Shown here: piece after piece, positions 1 to 5,555 of the stretch
Position numbering within the stretch: the first letter of the stretch is position 1
How the letters are laid out: every line of letters begins with the position of its first letter
NCBI GenBank assembly: GCA_012031335.1
Contig: JAAUTT010000207.1
Location: forward strand, 1 to 7,319
Origin: Bacteroidales bacterium
Lineage (GTDB): Bacteria; Bacteroidota; Bacteroidia; Bacteroidales; JAAUTT01
Length of the DNA: 7,319 nt
Direction of reading: 5' to 3'
Position numbers and translations under genes: made by a program
Notes under the pieces: generated by a model
Told to the model about the DNA's origin: nothing
Seen by the model: only the letters and a program-made list of their open reading frames with translations
The model's database searches: none

Positions 1-630
1 TGGTGGGCGGGTGTTTTGTTACATACGGTTTTTATGTTCAAAACAATAAGTTTCTGGATACAGCATAATTTCGAAATTCAGCATTTTAACCCTGCCTGGT
101 TTATTCCGGTTGTGGGTAATATCCTGGTACCCGTTAGCGGAGTGGATTTTGCCCCGGTTATTTTTTCCTATTTCTATTTTGCTGTAGGTTTCTTTTTCTG
201 GATTGTCCTTTTTACAATTTTCCTTTACAGGGCTATCTTTCACGTTCAGCTTCCCGAGAAATTTATACCTACATTTTTTATTCTGCTGGCACCTCCGGCG
301 GTGGGCTTCATTTCGTACATGCGCATTGCAGCGAGTTGGGATAACTTTTCAGTGTTTCTGCTTTTTATGGCCTATTTTTTTATAGCCTTGCTGGCGGTTA
401 TGTACAAAAGTTTCACCAAGCTTAAGTTTTTTATGTCGTGGTGGGCTTTCACCTTTCCCCTTACGGCGGCTACTATTGCCAGTACCCTTGCTTATCAAAT
501 TACACATTATACATTTTTTAAACTAATTGCCTGGGTGTTACTGGTAGTTTCAATAATTGCAATATCCATTGTTGCACGATACACATTTGTACATGTCCGC
601 AAGGGCGAAATATGTGTAAAAGAGGATTAA
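1..630 (+). CDS. TDT (TehA/SLAC1-type) membrane transporter, 5' end cut by the window
   Basis: The reading frame is open to the first base, so the TTG at 16 is not a real start; 209 residues of the C-terminal part are visible of a family usually about 310-330 long. It is strongly hydrophobic, with about six membrane segments. Family marks are NPAWFIPVVGN (visible residues 30-40) and APPAVGFISY (97-106), both typical of the tellurite-resistance/dicarboxylate transporter family, which includes TehA, the yeast sulfite exporter Ssu1 and plant SLAC1 anion channels. It would move a small anion across the inner membrane; the substrate cannot be read from the sequence. It heads a run of same-strand redox genes and is followed after 36 bases by the DUF302 gene. 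The downstream SAM methyltransferase and thioredoxins make a metalloid or sulfur oxyanion a reasonable guess, but only a guess. Confidence 0.88.
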   Translation, partial: WWAGVLLHTVFMFKTISFWIQHNFEIQHFNPAWFIPVVGNILVPVSGVDFAPVIFSYFYFAVGFFFWIVLFTIFLYRAIFHVQLPEKFIPTFFILLAPPAVGFISYMRIAASWDNFSVFLLFMAYFFIALLAVMYKSFTKLKFFMSWWAFTFPLTAATIASTLAYQITHYTFFKLIAWVLLVVSIIAISIVARYTFVHVRKGEICVKED

Positions 631-666
631 AATTTAAAATCATAAACAAGACCTAATCATTATAAA

Positions 667-1172
667 ATGAAAACAAAACTCACAGCCATTGTTTTTTTGG
701 TATTTGGATTACTTGCCGGCATTGTTTTTACCGGAATTGCGATAAACCTCTCGGCAGGTAAAATGATTCTCAAAGAGATGAAGAGCCCTTACGATTTCGA
801 GAAACGGTAGAAACCATCACAAACAGGATCAATATGCAACCCGGTTGGCATGTGGTTACGGTAATAGATCAGAATAAGGAAGTTCAGGCCAACGGGGGCA
901 AAGCTATCGGGAAATATAATATTATTCAATATTGCAACGGTAATTCTTCGGCCGTAATGTTATCATCCGACGACCGCAAACCCATAGGTGCCATGATGCC
1001 TAAAGCCTTTGCCGTGTATGAAAAATCGGACGGACAGGTTTATGTTGCCACATCCAACGGAGCGGTGATGGGAAAACTTTTTGGCGGCGAAACCGAAACT
1101 TTAATTGAAAAGGTTTCCCTCGAAGTAGAAGAAATGCTGCGTTTTATGAATTTCAAATTCAGTTTATTTTAG
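667..1172 (+). CDS. Membrane-anchored DUF302 protein, interrupted by a one-base frameshift
   Basis: The ATG at 667 opens a frame with an N-terminal hydrophobic segment (residues 5-28), which then reads ...SPYDFEKR and stops at 808-810. Moving into the neighbouring frame at about 802-805 continues smoothly as TVETITNRINMQPGW and on to the stop at 1170-1172. One extra A in the AAA run at 802-804 would restore one protein of 168 residues. The joined product has the DUF302 pattern: SPYDFEKTVE near the start, a central YNIIQYCN, then RKPIGAMMPKAFAVYEK and VYVATSNGAVMGKLFGG. DUF302 has no established biochemical role. Read from ATG 834 alone, the product would lack the anchor and the first part of the domain. 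It lies between the transporter and a mini-ferredoxin whose ATG begins one base after its stop, which indicates one transcript. Whether the shift is real or a sequencing error is undecided. Confidence 0.8.
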
Positions 1173-1173
1173 A

Positions 1174-1299
1174 ATGAAACCTGCAAAATTCAGTATGTAT
1201 AAGCCGGAACCCGAAACTCCCGGAACAAGTTATACCTGCTCCAAATGTTTAAAATGTGTGGCCTCGTGCCCTAATGGAAGTTTACAATATAAAGTGTAA
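1174..1299 (+). CDS. 41-residue single-cluster 4Fe-4S ferredoxin-like protein
   Basis: A short open frame starts one base after the DUF302 stop and ends in TAA at 1297-1299. Its only recognisable element is a complete CxxCxxCxxxCP signature (C22, C25, C28, C32, P33), the motif that binds one 4Fe-4S cluster in bacterial ferredoxins. Ordinary 2[4Fe-4S] ferredoxins are about 55-60 residues with two such motifs or with a remote fourth Cys; here there is only one motif and nine residues after it. Residues 1-21 are rich in Pro, Lys and Glu, with no membrane segment. Tight coupling to DUF302 supports translation as part of that transcript. It may be a small electron carrier or a cluster-bearing subunit of a partner protein. 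The motif and position make it credible despite its size; the alternative is a remnant of a larger ferredoxin. Confidence 0.7.
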   Translation: MKPAKFSMYKPEPETPGTSYTCSKCLKCVASCPNGSLQYKV

Positions 1300-1323
1300 T
1301 AATTTAAAAACATACAAACCATC

Positions 1324-1611
1324 ATGAAAGAATTACAACCAGTGAACCAGCAAGTAGTGCTGGATATTACAGAGTCGAACCAGGAACAACGCACCGCTTC
1401 GGGTATCATTATTCCCGATACTGCAAGGGAAAAACCCAAAATGGCTCCGGTTGCAGGAATGAGTGTAATTGATAATCCCGAAATTAAGCCGGGGGATATC
1501 GTTCTTTTTAAGCCTTACAGCGGAACGGAGATAGAATTCGAAGGAAAGAAATTTTTGATTCTGCCCTATTCGGATATCCTTGCCAAAATTGTAGAAACAG
1601 AAGAAATTTAA
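1324..1611 (+). CDS. GroES-family (Cpn10) co-chaperonin, divergent and without an adjacent groEL
   Basis: The product is 95 residues, the normal Cpn10 length, and aligns along its whole length. It has an opening beta strand (PVNQQVVLDI), the mobile loop that contacts GroEL (about residues 22-38, TASGIIIPDTAREKPK), KPGDIVLFKPYSGTEIEFEGKKFLIL, and the closing SDILAKI. The usual GEVVAVGxG stretch after the mobile loop is replaced by MAPVAGMSVIDNP, so it is unlikely to be the housekeeping GroES. No groEL follows; the next 250 bases are non-coding and the next gene is a methyltransferase. GroES normally caps the GroEL chamber in the cytoplasm. A paralogue here may help fold the metal-cluster or redox proteins around it, but that is inference. 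It starts 24 bases after the mini-ferredoxin, probably on the same transcript. Family assignment is firm and the specific role is not. Confidence 0.9.
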   Translation: MKELQPVNQQVVLDITESNQEQRTASGIIIPDTAREKPKMAPVAGMSVIDNPEIKPGDIVLFKPYSGTEIEFEGKKFLILPYSDILAKIVETEEI

Positions 1612-1628
1612 GATATAACGAAGAGTAG

Positions 1629-1720
1629 TATCGCCGGGCTGTCCTTTGTCATTTTTATCAAAGCGCCGACATAAAAATAAGAATGAAACGCTGTCAGAAT
1701 CGTTTGGACAGCCCGCGATA
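1629..1720. repeat. Long inverted repeat closing a branched stem, between groES-like gene and methyltransferase
   Basis: The left arm (1629-1644, TATCGCCGGGCTGTCC) and right arm (1706-1720, GGACAGCCCGCGATA) pair over 15 bp with one bulged C. The 61-base interior holds two smaller hairpins, CTTTG/CAAAG (about 1644-1663) and AAACG/CGTTT (about 1686-1705). An AT-rich stretch with TTATATTTTT follows the right arm, so in RNA it could end or weaken transcription after the groES-like gene. It may instead be a small palindromic mobile element. The pairing is seen directly; the function is not known. Confidence 0.5.
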
Positions 1721-1762
1721 TTATATTTTTAAAACAGGCGTATAGTGAACAGATATGGGAAA

Positions 1763-1790
1763 GTCGACGGTCGACGGACGACTGTCCACA
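1763..1790. repeat. Short GTCGACG tandem motif
   Basis: Two perfect head-to-tail copies of GTCGACG (1763-1769 and 1770-1776) are followed by the degenerate GACGACTGTCCACA. The motif is GC-rich in an AT-rich gap and contains SalI-like palindromes. It looks like low-complexity intergenic sequence; no role can be assigned. Confidence 0.4.
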
Positions 1791-1862
1791 GCCAATACAA
1801 CGCGGGATCATATTTAATATCAAAAACTAATCGGAATAAATTTCAATTTTAATTAAAAAGAA

Positions 1863-2516
1863 ATGAGTCTGGCAGGTATTCATAACGTTGATGAAAAGCA
1901 TGTAATTCCCGAATGCTGCGTATTTTCGGGCGAAGCGGTTAATTTTGCCCAGGCACAGGCAGGTGAAGTATGTGTTGATATAGGCTGTGGCTCAGGAGCT
2001 GATGTTTTCAGGATGGCAACAGAAGCCGGTGACATGGGTTTTGCCTTTGGCGTTGATACCTCAGGCGAAATGATACAAAAAGCATTTAAAACAGCCGAAA
2101 ATTCCGGGATTACCAATGTCGATTTCATCCATTCCGAAATTAAGCATATCCGTTTGGGAAGTAACCTGGCCGATCTCATCATATCCGACTGTTCCATCAA
2201 CCTGGATGATAATAAAAAGGCAGTATGGGCCGAAATTTACCGCATACTTAAAAAAGGCGGAAGGTTTGTTGTAAGCGATTTTTATATTACAAGCAATGAA
2301 AGAGGTGTTATTCCCGATACCCAACCTCACGAATCATGCAGTGGCCAAACTGTTTCCCGGGGAGAATACCTGCAAATGCTCTACGATACAGGATTTGTCT
2401 CCGTCAGAATTCTGGAGGAGTCGACCCCTGTAAATGCAGCCCGGGATAACATCGTCAATTTTATTGTAAGGGGCGAAAAACCTGGTGAAGTTCAATCCAA
2501 CCGCTGTCGGTTATAA
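1863..2516 (+). CDS. ArsM-like SAM-dependent methyltransferase
   Basis: 217 residues with a Rossmann-type class I methyltransferase core: SAM-binding motif I VDIGCGSG at 38-45, an acidic residue after the second strand in GVDTSGEM (63-70), motif IV LIISDCSINL (105-114), and ILKKGGRFVVSDF (128-140). The ISDCSINL and HESCSGQ segments match the places where arsenite methyltransferases carry their two As-binding cysteines; here they are C110 and C159, 49 apart. C19, in the segment before motif I, may stand for the third ArsM cysteine. ArsM moves methyl groups from S-adenosylmethionine to trivalent arsenic using thiol reductants such as thioredoxin, and two thioredoxin genes follow immediately. 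It is shorter than typical bacterial ArsM (about 260 or more) and lacks much of the C-terminal part, so another soft substrate (Te, Se or a thiol) is possible. The start is ATG 1863 after an A-rich leader. Confidence 0.75.
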   Translation: MSLAGIHNVDEKHVIPECCVFSGEAVNFAQAQAGEVCVDIGCGSGADVFRMATEAGDMGFAFGVDTSGEMIQKAFKTAENSGITNVDFIHSEIKHIRLGSNLADLIISDCSINLDDNKKAVWAEIYRILKKGGRFVVSDFYITSNERGVIPDTQPHESCSGQTVSRGEYLQMLYDTGFVSVRILEESTPVNAARDNIVNFIVRGEKPGEVQSNRCRL

Positions 2517-2542
2517 TTAAAACGACCTTTAAAATTTTAAAT

Positions 2543-2982
2543 ATGAAAAATTAATCATTTCAACATTAGTCTCAACCTTTTTTGTTTTAGCGGCTTTCGC
2601 TCAGCAGAAGCCAGCGGGCTCAGGAGATGTTATACATCTTAGCAACGAGCAATTCAAAAAAATGATTTTCAACTACGAAGTCAACAAGGAGTGGAATTAC
2701 CTGGGAGATAAACCTGCCATTATCGATTTTTATGCCGATTGGTGTGGTCCTTGCCGAATGATGGCTCCCCGGCTGGAAGAAGTTGCAAAGGAATATGCCG
2801 GTAAGATAATTGTTTACAAGGTCGATACAGAAAAAGAAAAGGCCTTGTCAGCAAACCTGGGTATTCAAAGCCTGCCAACTATTGTATTTATCCCGCGGAC
2901 CGGGAAACCCCAGGCTACCATGGGAGCACTTCCCAAGGAATCACTTGTAAAAGCAATTAATGAAGTCTTAATGGTTAAATAA
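2543..2982 (+). CDS. Exported thioredoxin with WCGPC site, frameshifted in its signal peptide
   Basis: The ATG at 2543 is followed by five A's and an immediate stop (M-K-N-stop). With one more A in the run at 2546-2550 the frame becomes MKKLIISTLV...AAFAQQKP, a good Sec signal peptide with cleavage after about residue 20, and runs unbroken to TAA at 2980-2982 for 146 residues. No alternative start lies between, so as written only the frame from ATG 2662 (106 residues) can be translated, and it would be cytoplasmic. The thioredoxin domain has DFYADWCGPCRMMAP (active-site Cys at residues 28 and 31 of the short form) and the cis-proline segment SLPTIVF (70-76). Repaired, it is a periplasmic thiol-disulfide oxidoreductase. 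It lies 26 bases after the methyltransferase and 19 before a second thioredoxin. Domain identity is certain; the intended start rests on the repaired frame. Confidence 0.85.
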
Positions 2983-3001
2983 TATCTTAATACCGGAACA
3001 T

Positions 3002-3418
3002 ATGCAAACAACAATGGTAATTATCGGCCTTATTATAATGGGCTTTGGCGTGATTATGTTCATTTCCAGAGCTAAAATGAAAAATCTTCCTGTGGTTGCC
3101 GATCATGAACACATTATAACCTTAACGGATAAAAACTTCAGTCATCAAACAAAAAATAATACGATCCTGATTGATTTCTGGGCAAGCTGGTGTGCTCCCT
3201 GCCGGATGATGGCCCCGGTGTTGAATGAGGTGGCCAGTGAGCTGGATGGTAATTTTAAGGTCGGGAAAGTGAATGTGGAACAATATCAGTCCCTGGCTCA
3301 AAAATTCAAAGTCCGGAACATCCCGACTTTAATTCTTCTGAAAAACGGAGTAGAAGTAAACCGTTTTGTCGGACTAAAAAACAAAGAATTCCTGTTAACC
3401 CAGATGCGTAGTCTCTAA
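3002..3418 (+). CDS. Membrane-anchored thioredoxin with WCAPC active site
   Basis: 138 residues. One N-terminal hydrophobic helix (about 5-22) is followed by a basic stretch (R23, K25, K27), then a linker and a complete thioredoxin domain with LIDFWASWCAPCRMMAP (active-site Cys 64 and 67) and the cis-proline at P108 (RNIPTLI). By the positive-inside rule the uncharged N-terminus would be outside and the catalytic domain on the cytoplasmic face. This is a prediction; a periplasmic orientation cannot be excluded. Its active site is WCAPC where the preceding gene has WCGPC, and both share CRMMAP, so they may be related by duplication. Spacing of 19 bases to the upstream gene suggests one transcript. 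It would reduce disulfides in nearby membrane or soluble partners. Confidence 0.92.
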   Translation: MQTTMVIIGLIIMGFGVIMFISRAKMKNLPVVADHEHIITLTDKNFSHQTKNNTILIDFWASWCAPCRMMAPVLNEVASELDGNFKVGKVNVEQYQSLAQKFKVRNIPTLILLKNGVEVNRFVGLKNKEFLLTQMRSL

Positions 3419-3448
3419 CTGACGGCGCCCTCTGCTAAATTTATTCAT

Positions 3449-3634
3449 ATGGCTTATACCATTAGTCCCAAAGCATGCCCGCAAAATCACAGGTGTCCGT
3501 TAATTAAGGTTTGTCCTGTTGGCGCAATAACCCAGGATGGATTCGGGTTACCGGTAATCGATGAGGAGAAATGCATCGAATGTGGGTTATGTAAAATTTC
3601 GTGTCCGCTGAAAGCTGTGTTATTACAAGATTAG
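3449..3634 (+). CDS. 61-residue ferredoxin-like 4Fe-4S protein (CPQNHRC type)
   Basis: The C-terminal half carries a full CxxCxxCxxxCP signature (C42, C45, C48, C52), a standard 4Fe-4S site. The N-terminal half is arranged like the first half of a 2[4Fe-4S] ferredoxin, ending in VCPVGAI, but its cysteines are C10, C16 and C22 with wide spacing (CPQNHRC) and no fourth ligand in the usual place. It may bind a second, atypical cluster or a metal, or hold just one cluster. C22 of the CP motif could complete the second site as in dicluster ferredoxins. It should be a small cytoplasmic electron carrier. It follows the anchored thioredoxin by 30 bases. Short proteins with this CPQNHRC start are, from memory, found in Bacteroidota and other anaerobes, often near thioredoxins. 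Confidence 0.85.
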   Translation: MAYTISPKACPQNHRCPLIKVCPVGAITQDGFGLPVIDEEKCIECGLCKISCPLKAVLLQD

Positions 3635-3749
3635 GTGATGAATTTTTTAGAAACATTCTACTTTGACAGATTTGGATAATGGTGAAAGAAGAATACCTTA
3701 TGCCACAAATGCACAAATGAAAATGTAAGAAAGGATAATAAGGAAAGAG
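3635..3749. other. Intergenic stretch, no gene
   Basis: Nothing coding is visible between the ferredoxin and the inverted repeat that follows. It contains a two-copy direct repeat CACAAATG (3704-3711 and 3712-3719), low-complexity sequence that needs no function. No terminator or promoter is convincing. Confidence 0.5.
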
Positions 3750-3837
3750 AAATAGTCACGAACTGACTGCTTGCAGTCAGCCAACGAATAATTTATACGT
3801 GCACCCACCTGCCAGTCGAGCAGGTTCGTGGCTATTT
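3750..3837. repeat. Branched inverted repeat (outer 14-bp stem with two inner hairpins) before DUF6132
   Basis: The outer arms AAATAGTCACGAAC (3750-3763) and GTTCGTGGCTATTT (3824-3837) pair over 14 positions with one T-G (U-G in RNA) pair. Inside are two perfect hairpins, CTGACTGC/GCAGTCAG (3763-3780) and ACCTGC/GCAGGT (3807-3825). Together they make a cloverleaf-like fold. It could be a transcription stop between the ferredoxin and the DUF6132 gene, a structured RNA, or a small palindromic mobile element. No T run follows, which weakens the terminator reading. Confidence 0.5.
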
Positions 3838-3902
3838 ATAAATTATTGTTTTGATAATTTTTAATGTTCAGTAGAATTAATATGTAATAAATAATTTTTG
3901 CC

Positions 3903-4145
3903 ATGAATAATCTCATTAATGATAACAATGCCACAATGGTTAAAACGTTTTTTCGTTCGTGGCGATTCTGGAAGCCGTTTATAGCCACAACAGCCGGTGC
4001 ACTGGCAGGCTTTCTCTACTATTATTATATTGGTTGCACCTCCGGAACCTGCCCCATCACCAGTAATCCATATATCAGTACATTCTGGGGGGCTTTGCTG
4101 GGTTTCTTTATTGTCAGCAGTCCATGCAGTAGTGGTAAGTGCTAG
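3903..4145 (+). CDS. DUF6132 family small membrane protein with two Cys pairs
   Basis: 80 residues with two predicted membrane helices (about 24-43 and 58-73). The centre reads AGFLYYYYIGCTSGTCPIT and SNPYISTFWGALLGF, the signature of the DUF6132 family seen in many Bacteroidota; no function is established. The cysteines are paired: C45-x4-C50 just after the first helix, and C75-x4-C80 just after the second. The basic N-terminal segment (K14, R18, R21, K24) places the N-terminus inside, so the first pair would face the periplasm and the second the cytoplasm. That arrangement invites a role in thiol redox exchange with the two neighbouring thioredoxins, but this is inference. The gene is set apart from the ferredoxin by 268 bases containing an inverted repeat, so it may have its own promoter; I could not find a clear one. 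Confidence 0.85.
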   Translation: MNNLINDNNATMVKTFFRSWRFWKPFIATTAGALAGFLYYYYIGCTSGTCPITSNPYISTFWGALLGFFIVSSPCSSGKC

Positions 4146-4222
4146 GAATTAACAGGTCGAAAACCCTTCCCTGCATCTATTAATTTCCTTTTAAGGATAT
4201 AAAACCTCTCCGGTAACGCTAT

Positions 4223-4354
4223 ATTATCCCGTGTGCAAGGGATTATATACCCTTAAAGAACTATATATTATCCCTTGAATAAGGGAATATCACCACTTGT
4301 GTAAGGGGTTATCACCCCTTTTGTATGGGTATAATATCCCTTATGCAAGGGGAT
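4223..4354. repeat. Array of six 22-bp palindromic tandem repeats
   Basis: Six units of exactly 22 bp run without indels: 4223-4244, 4245-4266, 4267-4288, 4289-4310, 4311-4332 and 4333-4354. The consensus left half is ATtATCCCTTg and the right half TGtAAGGGgaT (lower case is variable), so each unit is itself an imperfect dyad, CCCTT-4-AAGGG. The second unit (4245-4266) is the most degenerate, and the sequence decays after 4357. The array sits between converging genes. It could be a protein-binding array, since 22 bp is close to two helical turns and would put sites on one face. It could also be a hairpin cluster ending transcription from both sides, or a minisatellite. The repeat structure is seen directly. 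Confidence 0.85.
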
Positions 4355-4522
4355 AATGCCTGTAATTCAATTGTAAGCGATCCTGATTACTGTATAACTT
4401 AGGGTTGGTTAAGTTTCTGCTTTGTCATACGGATTATAACAAGCTTTGCCCAATTCCGAAAATGCCGGATGAGGATCGGAAAATAGCTTAATTTATCATT
4501 AATTTGTACCGCCATTAAACAA
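4355..4522. other. Intergenic stretch, nothing recognised
   Basis: Between the repeat array and the terminator of the minus-strand gene I see no open frame, RNA signature or further repeat. Confidence 0.5.
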
Positions 4523-4551
4523 AGAGCGCAGAAGGATTGCTTCTGCGCTCT
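4523..4551 (-). terminator. Rho-independent terminator of the minus-strand four-helix gene
   Basis: A perfect 12-bp stem AGAGCGCAGAAG / CTTCTGCGCTCT closes a 5-base loop (4535-4539). On the minus strand it is followed by TTTGTTTAA and starts 19 bases past the stop codon at 4571. It is one of the strongest structures in the window. Confidence 0.88.
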
Positions 4552-4570
4552 GGATTAGTTCTTTGATACT

Positions 4571-5065
4571 TTATTTACCTGCTGTATTAGCAGCACTTTT
4601 AGATGCCTGGCTTGGCCGACCCGGAAACTGGGCCGACAGATCCTCATAAATTGACTTTGCACCATTCACATTCTGTTCGGCCAGAAGCTTTACGTTGCGG
4701 TAGTAAGCCACACAACTGTTATAAATATCGGAGCCCAGTAACATCATGGTGTCTTCGGTAAGGTCACTTAAGGCCGATATCTGAGTAAAGATAGGCCGTA
4801 ACATCTGACGGGCATTAAAGTCCCGCTCTGTTTCCTCCACATCTAAAAAGGAGGGATTAAAAGAAGGCTTGTTACGGATGTAGTCCATGGTTTTTTTCGA
4901 CCAGTTCTCAGTACGGTTACCCAGCCGGGCAAATTCCTGACGCTCTTCGGGGGTAAGACTCATACATTTGGTCCGCAGAATTTCTTCGATCGCCGTAAGG
5001 TTTTGGGTTAATTTCTCAAGTTCTTCGGCAGTGAATTCTACTGAAATTGAATTTCCTAAAGCCAT
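4571..5065 (-). CDS. Conserved Bacteroidota protein of unknown function (helical bundle)
   Basis: 164 residues, almost wholly predicted helical, with no signal peptide, membrane segment or Cys motif. It matches from memory a widespread unnamed family in Bacteroidota of about 150-180 residues. Recognisable stretches are LTPEERQEFARLGNRTENW (37-55), PSFLDVEETERDF (71-83), LTEDTMMLLGSDIYN (102-116) and QNVNGAKSIYEDLSAQFPGRP (131-151). The last 13 residues are a low-complexity Ser/Ala/Lys tail. It stands alone, with its own terminator just downstream and nearly 500 non-coding bases upstream, converging on the DUF6132 gene across the 22-bp repeat array. Nothing in the sequence indicates what it does. 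The start ATG at 5065 follows an AT-rich leader typical of this phylum. Confidence 0.85.
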   Translation of the reverse strand: MALGNSISVEFTAEELEKLTQNLTAIEEILRTKCMSLTPEERQEFARLGNRTENWSKKTMDYIRNKPSFNPSFLDVEETERDFNARQMLRPIFTQISALSDLTEDTMMLLGSDIYNSCVAYYRNVKLLAEQNVNGAKSIYEDLSAQFPGRPSQASKSAANTAGK

Positions 5066-5555
5066 AATAAATAAAATTTAAATTAATAATCAGCAGGGCC
5101 CGCCGGCCACATCGGCTAAATCGGCAAAATTTTCTGATGACCTGCCGGTGGGTTACCTGTTTATTGTTGAATTCAGTTCACAATCCCCTAAACCCTTTCA
5201 ATATAAAAAGGGGACAAATTGACTGTCGTCTGTGATTCGTTTTCCATACTTGCATTTATTTTATTGGACCTGGCCAATTTAATTGCCGGCTAAACATTCC
5301 TGTGTTGGTCGTCCGTCATCAGGGGTTTGCCGACTCCAATTTTCAGTATCGACCATCGGTTAATGCCAATACCTGATTCAAACCTATACTGTTCCTGATT
5401 TTCTATTCGGGGTAAATGATAATTTCGTTGGCCTGCTCACAATCAGATTTTGTAATTGGTTTAGACAAAAATAAAAAAAAAATTATAAATAGAAGTCACG
5501 AGGGAAATAATTGGAGGTGAGAGTGCCGTAGCAGGATACCACAGCATTAAAACAA
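5066..5555. other. Long intergenic region without a recognised gene
   Basis: Neither strand holds a credible open frame. It contains GC-rich patches (about 5095-5115 and 5142-5155), a weak hairpin CCCTTT/AAAGGG (about 5192-5213), and fragments such as GGTCGTCCGTCATC and ATCGACCATCGG that resemble the degenerate GTC/GAC repeats at 1763-1790. It presumably holds the promoter and leader of the minus-strand gene at 4571-5065. An exact TAnnTTTG box exists on the minus strand at 5379-5386, but with no matching upstream TTTG element. Confidence 0.5.

Noticed and set aside
796..812. Programmed -1 ribosomal frameshift in the DUF302 gene
   Set aside because: The site lacks an X-XXY-YYZ slippery heptamer, and I saw no strong hairpin right after it; an indel is simpler.
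1608..1823. 71-residue minus-strand open frame over the groES-methyltransferase gap
   Set aside because: It spans the inverted repeat and the GTCGACG repeats, with no family resemblance.
3750..3837. Integron attC recombination site
   Set aside because: The general shape is suggestive, but the GTTRRRY/RYYYAAC core sites are not met and there is no integrase or cassette arrangement.
4223..4354. CRISPR array
   Set aside because: The 22-bp units are contiguous with no unique spacers, each is palindromic throughout, and no cas gene is in the window.
5379..5386. Minus-strand TAGGTTTG as promoter of the four-helix gene
   Set aside because: It matches TAnnTTTG exactly, but no TTTG lies about 19 bases upstream and it would give a leader of about 300 bases; chance occurrence is likely.
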